Shown here: piece after piece, positions 34,611-41,400 of the stretch
How positions within the stretch are numbered: the first letter of the stretch is position 1
How the letters are laid out: each line of letters opens with the position of its first letter
Assembly (NCBI GenBank): GCA_002344795.1
Contig: DDUM01000048.1
Location: forward strand, 1-43,225
Length of the DNA: 43,225 nt
From: Flammeovirgaceae bacterium UBA2338
Lineage (GTDB): Bacteria > Bacteroidota > Bacteroidia > Cytophagales > Cyclobacteriaceae
Direction: 5' to 3'
Translations under genes and position numbers: made by a program
Notes under the pieces: generated by a model
The model's database searches: none
Told to the model about the DNA's origin: nothing
Seen by the model: only the letters and a program-made list of their open reading frames with translations

Positions 34611-34628
34611 AATCGTAAAAATACGATT
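34611..34628. promoter_or_regulatory. Putative ArsR operator upstream of arsR
   Basis: AATCGTA-AAAA-TACGATT is an 18-bp inverted repeat 11 bases before the arsR start, with the same half-site as the palindrome before arsM. Its centre reads TATTTTTA on the minus strand, close to a -7 element, so the repressor would sit over the promoter. Confidence 0.75.
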
Positions 34629-34661
34629 TAAGTTTCATATGTGCAGAAATTTTTTAGAAAT

Positions 34662-35159
34662 CTACCTTTTGATGCCCTGAGTAGTAAAAGAAAGGCCTTG
34701 TTGCCCGGTGGTGGATATCATCACAGCCTCAAAATGGGGTTCAATTGTGGGAGAGGCCCATTCAAAAACAAAGTTTCCGCCAGTGCCACCCTCTTTGTCT
34801 CCTTCGTTAATTACAATCTCTACTGTTTCGAGAGGGGCGATGAAGATCGGTTTATCAAAATAAGTGCGAATCAAATCTCCCTTTGTATTGTAATGCTTTG
34901 CGTTAAGAATATACACTGTGTCTGCTGAACTGATGTTGCGCATGCTTACAGTAACTGTAAGGTGATAGGTTCTATTTTCAGTAACCTGATAGATTTCAGA
35001 ATAAACGGATAAGTAAGTGCTACCTTTAGTAAGGCTATCTACTGCTGATGGGGTTGCACTTCTTTTATCCCAATTAACAGTTGGAAGAGGTATTGTCTCT
35101 TTGGGTTGGCTACAGGCGAAAAGCACTATAACCAAAAAAATAGGGATAGCACATTTCAT
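34662..35159 (-). CDS. DUF3124 family lipoprotein
   Basis: This is a 165-residue lipoprotein (lipobox LFAC, Cys16). The mature part matches the DUF3124 pattern: YSEIY, TVTVSMRNIS, AKHYNTKGDLIRTYFDKPIFIAPLET, a GGTGGNFVFEW segment, and STTGQQGLSF near the end. The function of this family is unknown. It is upstream of arsR on the same strand, but the arsR operator lies in between and nothing links it to arsenic. The mature chain keeps only small polar residues after the lipidated cysteine. Confidence 0.82.
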   Translation of the reverse strand: MKCAIPIFLVIVLFACSQPKETIPLPTVNWDKRSATPSAVDSLTKGSTYLSVYSEIYQVTENRTYHLTVTVSMRNISSADTVYILNAKHYNTKGDLIRTYFDKPIFIAPLETVEIVINEGDKEGGTGGNFVFEWASPTIEPHFEAVMISTTGQQGLSFTTQGIKR

Positions 35160-35202
35160 GATAAGTGAAATTGTTGTGGATTAATAATAATGGACCACGT
35201 AT

Positions 35203-36417
35203 TTAGTTCTTCCCAAAAGGTAGTCTTTTTATTGCCATTTGTCCATTGCTCATTACCAAAAGAGCATCTTGCAAGGCATTAATGTCTTCCAACGGGTTAT
35301 TAGGCACCAATATCATATCGGCCTCATAGCCGTTCACAATTCTTCCCGTTTGTTTGTCCAACCTTAGCAGTTCGGCCGCAACTGTGGTAGCCGATTGAAT
35401 GGCCTCAAAATTACTCATGCCCATTCTGGCAAAGTTGGCGACCTCTAGGGGAACACTACTTGTTGTATTGGCTGAGTACCCGTTGTCAGCACCTGTTGCA
35501 ATTTTGACCCCCAGCGCGTGGGCTTTCTTAAACATTTTTTCTGCCACGGGCAGCATAAAGTTTCCTCTCATTTCCAGAACAGCATCGTCATAATCACCTC
35601 CTGGTTTCGTAAGATCCACCAATGTGATATAGGTAGGAACCAGGAATGTTCCCTTTTCTTTCATCAGTCGCAGGGTTTTCTCACTCAGAAAAGTGCCATG
35701 TTCAATGCTTCGGGCACCAACGGAAACCGCAGCATAGGCTCCTTCGTCACCGTGGGCATGAATCATCACCGGCACGTCACGCTTGGCAGCTTCATCAACG
35801 ATGACCTTCAATTGATGAGCAGTATAGGTTTGTTCCCTTGGGTCAGTATCGGGTAAGCCTGCGCGCTCAGTTCCTCTTGTTTTGATAAAGTTTACACCCC
35901 GGTCAATATTGATATTGACCAATTTCTTCAACTCCTCATCCGTGTTTACACCACCGATTAATTCGCCCAATCGGGTATCACCTAAGATGGATTGCCCTAG
36001 TTGCGGTGTAACAAAAACCCCGGCAGCCACTACATCAGGTCCGGGTAACCGTCCGGATTTCACTAACTCCCTGATGGCTATATCTTGATACGCAGATACA
36101 CTGGCGCTTCTTACTGTAGTTACTCCAGATTTCAGTGCCCTCTTTGCTGAAGCCAGGTTATCGATATGTGTATGGGCATCAATCATACCCGGCATCAGGT
36201 AATTGCCTTCGCAGTCCACCACCGTGTAGTTACTGGCAATCGCATCACCCTTCTTGCCGATCTTTTCGATCTTTCCATTTTTTACAAAAACGATGGCATT
36301 GGGATAAACCTTATTTTCAATCCCATTGATCAGGTTGGCATTGGTAAGGGCATAATCTTGCTGCTGTGCATAAGCGAACGATGCAATGAATAGGAGAAGG
36401 GTTGTGATAGTTTTCAT
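35203..36417 (-). CDS. Exported amidohydrolase (imidazolonepropionase-like)
   Basis: This is a 404-residue metal-dependent amidohydrolase with a signal peptide (MKTITTLLLFIASFAYAQQQ). Metal motifs are GMIDAHTHID (HxH), MIHAHGDEGAYAAV, RSIEHGTFLSE and ATGADNGYS. The short beta-sandwich pieces at both ends (NANLINGIENKVYPNAIVFVKNG, ADMILVPNNPLED) complete the fold. It resembles Xaa-Pro dipeptidase or imidazolonepropionase-like proteins that act in the periplasm; the substrate is unknown. The M28 peptidase gene lies on the same strand, separated by a repeat-filled 75-base gap. Confidence 0.9.
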   Translation of the reverse strand: MKTITTLLLFIASFAYAQQQDYALTNANLINGIENKVYPNAIVFVKNGKIEKIGKKGDAIASNYTVVDCEGNYLMPGMIDAHTHIDNLASAKRALKSGVTTVRSASVSAYQDIAIRELVKSGRLPGPDVVAAGVFVTPQLGQSILGDTRLGELIGGVNTDEELKKLVNINIDRGVNFIKTRGTERAGLPDTDPREQTYTAHQLKVIVDEAAKRDVPVMIHAHGDEGAYAAVSVGARSIEHGTFLSEKTLRLMKEKGTFLVPTYITLVDLTKPGGDYDDAVLEMRGNFMLPVAEKMFKKAHALGVKIATGADNGYSANTTSSVPLEVANFARMGMSNFEAIQSATTVAAELLRLDKQTGRIVNGYEADMILVPNNPLEDINALQDALLVMSNGQMAIKRLPFGKN

Positions 36418-36430
36418 TTGTGTGTTTTTT

Positions 36431-36486
36431 TCTGGATTCTGGATTCCAGATTCTGGTTAACGAGTATACAGAATCCAGAATCCAGA
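36431..36486. repeat. GGATTCTGG-type repeat forming a 16-bp inverted repeat (site D)
   Basis: TCTGGATTCTGGATTC (36431-36446) and its exact complement GAATCCAGAATCCAGA (36471-36486) flank a 24-base spacer, giving a perfect 16-bp stem. The words are the same as those in the intergenic repeats near 17216, 21492 and 22971. It lies between the M28 stop and the amidohydrolase start, and may terminate or stabilise the M28 transcript. Confidence 0.7.
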
Positions 36487-36492
36487 TTCAGT

Positions 36493-38727
36493 TTATCTCA
36501 TTTTTAAAATAGAAGCGGCTTCGTCAATTTGTTTTGTATACCTCGTCAGGTTGCTGGCGAGTATTTCTATTTGTTCCTGTGCCTCTTTCCAATTTCTTTG
36601 TTCAATGGCTTCACGAACACCAGGAAGGGTTTTTACTCCATACCCGGTATAGTAACCTGGTGCATAGATGCTGTGTTGGAACCAGGGTCTGCGTGGGAGC
36701 CCTTCTGCGATCGTTAGTTTTTGTTCAGCAGTATAAAGCAGTTTATTCAACTTGTCCAGATTTGTATTTGGATTAGGATTCATCTTTACCAGCTCAGCAT
36801 AAGTATTGGCGCTTTTTTCCAGGCTGGCCATCGCATTCAATACCTTACTAAAGTCCAGGTATGGAACTGGGTCGTTTGCGGCAGGCTGGATGTAGGTTTG
36901 TTTTGGATCACTCGCCAATGTGTAACGATTTTCACGAATCATCTGATTTTCTACTTCGGTAGATTCGCGCATGTTGCTGGTAAGTGCCGTTACTTCATTG
37001 ACGTAACCGTTTACCGTTTTGTAAAATCCCTTGAAATCGAAAGGCAAAATGTTTGCGTTGGCAAGGCGTAATGTAGCGCGGCCAGCTGTTTTGGCAAGGG
37101 CTACTCCATATTCAAATGTTGGGTCTTTGAATCTTTTATAATGGTCGTAAGAGTCATAAATAGAATGATATTCACCACCACCACCTTCACCACCGTACCC
37201 AATGTTAAGTGCGGGTATTCCCAAATGCTGAATGAAAGGACTGTAGTCAGAACCTGAGCCCAATGCATCTATTGTCATGGAGGAGGAATTCATGATCTCT
37301 TTTTTAGCTTTTGCAGAAGATGTGTTGGCGGCCATCGCTGATTTTCTTCTTTCCAATACGCTTACTCCTGTTTGGGGGTCTGTTACATCCCTGGCTACAT
37401 CACTTACCAATTGCTGTAGTGTGTGGGAGCCTTGCGCGTATAAAAAGCCTCTTGAGTTTCCATCAGAGTTGATATAGGCGACTAATTTTTGCTGCAATTC
37501 TTGCGCATGGTGTTCAGCCCATTCGGTAGACCCCAGTAGACCGGGTTCTTCACCATCCCACCCTGCATATACGATAGTGCGTTTTGGTTTCCATCCTGTT
37601 TTCGTCAACTCGGCAATGGCTCTAGCCTCTTCCATAAGCGCCACCATTCCACTAATAGGATCTGCAGCACCATTTACCCAGGCATCGTGATGGTTACCGC
37701 GCATTACCCACTCATCAGGTAATTCAGACCCTTTCATTTTTGCAATTACGTTGTGGCAGTCCACCAATTTCCAATCGAACTGTAAATTCAAATGAACTTT
37801 TACCGGACCGGGACCTACATGGTAAGTGATAGGCAATGCGCCTCGCATATATTCAGGTGCTACCGGACCTCCCAGGGCACGCAACAACGGCAATGCGTCA
37901 TCGTATCCAATAGGAATAACCGGAATACCAATCAGGTTATCGGCCTGTGCTCTTTCAATTCTTTTTGCTTCTTCTGTTGCGCCAATATTGGGAGTCAAAG
38001 GATCACCAGGCCTAACAGGCAGATCCAATACAGATCCACGTTGTGCACCCAAACCAGGACGATAGGGTCCTTTTGGATATACGTCACCATGGAAGTATCC
38101 GTCATCTTTTGGATCAGAGTAGATGATACAACCAATGGCTCCTTTCTCCTCTGCTACTTTTGGCTTGATACCTCTCCAGGAGCCACCATATTTGGCAATT
38201 ACGATTTTGCCTTTTACATCAATACCTAATTTTTCCAGTTCTTCATAATCGCTTGGAACACCATAACCTACAAACACCAATTCAGCGGTTACGTCCCCAT
38301 CTGCTGAAAAGGCATGGTAGGTGGGGAGTTGTTCTTTTATTTGTCCACTTGTGGCATCCTCTTTTAATGCAGGCTCAACCAGTTTGGCTTTGAACTTGGT
38401 AGGAGCCACCATTTCCAATACCCTCACTTTGGGAGTAGGAAACAGTACTTTGTAGGTCTCTATTTCGGCCTCATATCCCCAGCTTCTGAATTGATCTCTC
38501 ATCCACTCTGCATATTCCTTGCCCATTTTGGATCCAAGATGATGAGGATTTGCTGTTAGCTTTTTCATCCATTGGTCCAGGTTGGAAGCTTTTAAGTAGC
38601 TATCGAATTTTTCCTCAAGGGCAATTTCCACTTTGGCCGACTCTTCCGTAAAACCCTGAATAGTTTTTTGCGCAAAAGCACTTAAAGAAATGACAAAAAT
38701 GAAAACAATAAAAAGTACATGTTTCAT
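36493..38727 (-). CDS. Exported M28 family peptidase (glutamate carboxypeptidase II-like)
   Basis: This is a 744-residue exported zinc aminopeptidase or carboxypeptidase. A signal peptide (MKHVLFIVFIFVISLSAFAQ) is followed by a PA (protease-associated) insert around residues 110-230 and the M28 catalytic domain. Zinc-site motifs are GNHHDAWVNGAADPISG and GWDGEEPGLLGSTEW, and GSDYSPFIQHLGIPALNI carries a substrate-pocket region. The C-terminal 150 residues resemble the transferrin-receptor dimerization domain. Overall this is the architecture of GCPII/PSMA-type enzymes. It would release C-terminal or N-terminal residues from peptides in the periplasm. Confidence 0.93.
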   Translation of the reverse strand: MKHVLFIVFIFVISLSAFAQKTIQGFTEESAKVEIALEEKFDSYLKASNLDQWMKKLTANPHHLGSKMGKEYAEWMRDQFRSWGYEAEIETYKVLFPTPKVRVLEMVAPTKFKAKLVEPALKEDATSGQIKEQLPTYHAFSADGDVTAELVFVGYGVPSDYEELEKLGIDVKGKIVIAKYGGSWRGIKPKVAEEKGAIGCIIYSDPKDDGYFHGDVYPKGPYRPGLGAQRGSVLDLPVRPGDPLTPNIGATEEAKRIERAQADNLIGIPVIPIGYDDALPLLRALGGPVAPEYMRGALPITYHVGPGPVKVHLNLQFDWKLVDCHNVIAKMKGSELPDEWVMRGNHHDAWVNGAADPISGMVALMEEARAIAELTKTGWKPKRTIVYAGWDGEEPGLLGSTEWAEHHAQELQQKLVAYINSDGNSRGFLYAQGSHTLQQLVSDVARDVTDPQTGVSVLERRKSAMAANTSSAKAKKEIMNSSSMTIDALGSGSDYSPFIQHLGIPALNIGYGGEGGGGEYHSIYDSYDHYKRFKDPTFEYGVALAKTAGRATLRLANANILPFDFKGFYKTVNGYVNEVTALTSNMRESTEVENQMIRENRYTLASDPKQTYIQPAANDPVPYLDFSKVLNAMASLEKSANTYAELVKMNPNPNTNLDKLNKLLYTAEQKLTIAEGLPRRPWFQHSIYAPGYYTGYGVKTLPGVREAIEQRNWKEAQEQIEILASNLTRYTKQIDEAASILKMR

Positions 38728-38828
38728 GATGGGATGATGGTTTAGTTTTCAGTTTTCAATATAACCCAACTTGGGAATATTACTCCAATATGTTTGACGA
38801 TCGGCTTTGGGATAGTATTAAGATATAA

Positions 38829-38853
38829 TAAAAAAGGGCACTAAGAGCGCCCT
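38829..38853 (-). terminator. Rho-independent terminator after the transketolase operon
   Basis: On the minus strand AGGGCGCT-CTT-AGTGCCCT forms an 8-bp stem (one G-U) followed by six Ts. It begins about 24 bases after the stop of the C-terminal transketolase gene. Confidence 0.85.
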
Positions 38854-38876
38854 AAGGTTAAGGTTTTGATGTCTGC

Positions 38877-39830
38877 TTACTTTCTTCCAATTACCTTCTC
38901 TACAGCAGACACAATATTTTCAGGAGATAAGCCATATTTTTTTAATAAATCCATTGGTTTGCCACTTTCTCCAAAAGAATCATTAACGGCCACCATCTCT
39001 ATTGGGGCAGGGTGGAACCGGGTAAGTGTTTGAGCAACACTATCGCCAAGACCCCCATTCATTTGATGTTCTTCACATGTAACTGCACAACCCGTTTTAG
39101 AAACCGACTTGATAATGGCATCTTCGTCCAAAGGTTTTATGGTATGGAGGTTGATCAACTCAACACTGATTCCCTTTTCAGCAAGAATGGCCTCAGCTTC
39201 TATGGCTTGCCATACCATGTGTCCATTGGCAAAAATAGTGACATCTTTTCCTGCTATCATTTTATCGGCTTTACCGATCTCAAAAGGTCTGTCCGGGGCA
39301 GTGAATACCGGCCACCCTGGTCTACCAAATCTGAGATAGGCAGGACCAACGTGATCTCCTAAAGCAATGGTTGCCGTTTTGGTTTGATTATAATCACAAG
39401 GAACGATTACTGTCATACCTGGGAGCATCTTCATCATACCCACATCTTCTAAAATTTGATGGGTTGCTCCGTCTTCACCTAATGTGAGTCCGGCATGAGA
39501 GGCGCATATTTTTACATTTTTTCCGGAATAGGCAATTGATTGCCTGATTTGATCGTAGACTCTTCCAGTAGAGAAGTTAGCAAAGGTACCCGTGAATGGA
39601 ATCATGCCTCCAATGGTCATTCCTGCAGCTACTCCCATCATGTTTGCCTCTGCAATGCCCATCTGGAAAAAACGATTGGGAAATTCTTTTTGAAAGTCAC
39701 CCATTTTAAGAGAACCTGTTAGGTCGGCACAAAGACCTACAACACTGCTGTTTTTCCTGCCTAACTCAAGGAGCCCATCTCCGAAACCTGAACGGGTATC
39801 TTTTTTATCGGTAAAAGTATATTTGGTCAT
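38877..39830 (-). CDS. Transketolase, C-terminal subunit
   Basis: This is a 317-residue protein containing the pyrimidine-binding and C-terminal domains of transketolase. Motifs are the catalytic glutamate region GIAEANMMGVAAGMTIGG, ICASHAGLTLGEDGATHQ, and VEEHQMNGGLGDSVAQTL-like sequence (CEEHQMNGGLGDS). With the N-terminal subunit it transfers two-carbon units between sugar phosphates in the pentose phosphate pathway. The split form is a normal two-gene version in many bacteria, and the 69-base gap with a proper start shows it is not a frameshift. It is followed by a terminator. Confidence 0.93.
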   Translation of the reverse strand: MTKYTFTDKKDTRSGFGDGLLELGRKNSSVVGLCADLTGSLKMGDFQKEFPNRFFQMGIAEANMMGVAAGMTIGGMIPFTGTFANFSTGRVYDQIRQSIAYSGKNVKICASHAGLTLGEDGATHQILEDVGMMKMLPGMTVIVPCDYNQTKTATIALGDHVGPAYLRFGRPGWPVFTAPDRPFEIGKADKMIAGKDVTIFANGHMVWQAIEAEAILAEKGISVELINLHTIKPLDEDAIIKSVSKTGCAVTCEEHQMNGGLGDSVAQTLTRFHPAPIEMVAVNDSFGESGKPMDLLKKYGLSPENIVSAVEKVIGRK

Positions 39831-39899
39831 TTCAGTACTTTGAGGTTCTTCTATTAGTATTTAAATCGTGTGTGGTAATGCCTTGCTGTGAAGGTGTTT

Positions 39900-40748
39900 T
39901 CAATAATCTCCAACGGTCTCTTCCAATTGACTTAATGCATCCGCTAATTGTTCATCGTTGGGTGCAATACCATGCCACTTGTGTGTGCCCACCATAAAGT
40001 CAACACCATAGCCCATTTCTGTTTTCATCAAATTCATTACAGGCTTACCTTTTCTGGTAAGTGAGATAGCGTGTTTTAGTGTTTTGATTACTTCCTCCAG
40101 GTCGTTGCCATTGCTCTCTATTACCTCCCAACCAAAAGCTTTCCATTTTGCTTTGAGGTCATAGAGAGAAAGTACCTTATCAACAGGTCCGTCAATTTGC
40201 TGACCATTGAAGTCTATTGTGGCCACGATGTTATCAATTTTGTTGTGCGCGGCATACATGGCTGCTTCCCATACCTGGCCTTCCTGCTGCTCCCCGTCAC
40301 CCATAAGGGTGAAAACGAGTCGGTCATCATTGTTTAGCTTTTTCGTTTGTGCCGCTCCTATGGATACCGAAAGTCCTTGCCCTAACGACCCTGATGCCAC
40401 ACGGACACCTGGAAGATGTTCGTGAGTGGCGGGATGTCCCTGAAGCCTTGTATTCAGTTTTCTGAAGGTGGCCAACTCGGCCACATCAAAATAGCCAGCA
40501 CGAGCAAGAGTGGAATACCATACCGGTGAGATGTGTCCGTTAGATAAGAAGAACAAATCTTCACCTTTACCATCCATATTGAAGGCTTTGTCATGCTTCA
40601 TGATCTCAAAATAGAGGGCAACAAAGAACTCAGTACACCCTAGAGATCCGCCAGGATGCCCTGATTGACAGGCATGTACCATACGAACAATATCTCTTCT
40701 GATTTGTGAAGGTAGTTTCTTAAGTGTAGCGAGATCGGCCATGTGCAA
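39900..40748 (-). CDS. Transketolase, N-terminal subunit
   Basis: This is a 282-residue thiamine-diphosphate-binding subunit. Motifs are ACQSGHPGGSLGCTEFFVALYF and the ThDP/metal motif GDGEQQEGQVWEAAMYAAHNKIDN. A third is the substrate segment VASGSLGQGLSVSIGAA, followed by HKWHG near the end. The gene is 69 bases upstream of the C-terminal subunit gene and on the same strand, so they form an operon. The product is inactive alone in related two-subunit enzymes. Confidence 0.94.
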   Translation of the reverse strand: MHMADLATLKKLPSQIRRDIVRMVHACQSGHPGGSLGCTEFFVALYFEIMKHDKAFNMDGKGEDLFFLSNGHISPVWYSTLARAGYFDVAELATFRKLNTRLQGHPATHEHLPGVRVASGSLGQGLSVSIGAAQTKKLNNDDRLVFTLMGDGEQQEGQVWEAAMYAAHNKIDNIVATIDFNGQQIDGPVDKVLSLYDLKAKWKAFGWEVIESNGNDLEEVIKTLKHAISLTRKGKPVMNLMKTEMGYGVDFMVGTHKWHGIAPNDEQLADALSQLEETVGDY

Positions 40749-40839
40749 TAGGTTTAGGCGCGAAGATGTGCGAATTTTATAAACCCTGCAAAGGAAATAA
40801 TAACCAATACAGTGATTGATGCAAATTAAATGAAGGGGT

Positions 40840-41397
40840 CTACTTCGCTTTCTTCTTCGCAGCCTTTTTTGCTGCTTTTTTTACCGCCTTTTTAGAAGCA
40901 CTTTTTTTTGTATTGATTTTTGGTGCCGTTGCCCTGGTCTGGCTTTTCGGATTGAGTATTTGATCTGCGTGATTTTTAGTATCTACTTTTTCGATGATTT
41001 CTTCAATTACTCCCTTCTCATCAATGATGAAAGTGACTCTGGCAGTGCCCATATATTTTCTTCCATACATTGATTTCTCAATCCATGTGCCATACTTGGT
41101 ATGGATCACTTTATCAACATCGGCAAGCAAACGAAAGGGGAGGTTTTGCTTTTCGATAAATTTCTGATGCGATTTTTCAGAATCTGTACTCACACCCAGC
41201 ACTTCATATCCTTTTTTTTGAAGCAGTTTATAGTTGTCTCTCAAATTACAGGCTTCTGCAGTGCATCCCGGGGTTTGGTCTTTTGGGTAAAAATAGAATA
41301 CTACTTTTTTTCCTTTGAAATCGGACAGAGCGACTTTGTTTCCATCCTGATCGTTGACCTTAAAGGCAGGTGCTTTTTGACCGATTTTTAATGCCAT
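40840..41397 (-). CDS. bcp: BCP-type peroxiredoxin with a lysine/alanine-rich C-terminal tail
   Basis: This is a 185-residue thiol peroxidase. The core (1-150) has the peroxidatic Cys45 and the resolving Cys50 in TPGCTAEACNLRD, as in E. coli Bcp, and FYFYPKDQ before it. It reduces hydroperoxides using thioredoxin. After residue about 153 the family normally ends, but here 32 residues follow that are rich in Lys and Ala (KKAVKKAAKKAAKKKAK). This resembles histone-H1-like or HU-tail sequence, which can bind DNA or polyphosphate. It lies 3 bases upstream of the M23 peptidase stop on the same strand, so the two may be expressed together. Confidence 0.92.
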   Translation of the reverse strand: MALKIGQKAPAFKVNDQDGNKVALSDFKGKKVVFYFYPKDQTPGCTAEACNLRDNYKLLQKKGYEVLGVSTDSEKSHQKFIEKQNLPFRLLADVDKVIHTKYGTWIEKSMYGRKYMGTARVTFIIDEKGVIEEIIEKVDTKNHADQILNPKSQTRATAPKINTKKSASKKAVKKAAKKAAKKKAK

Positions 41398-41400
41398 TTG

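Noticed and set aside
38877..40748. Transketolase as a frameshifted single gene
   Set aside because: The two parts have proper starts, a 69-base gap and a known two-subunit form in many bacteria.
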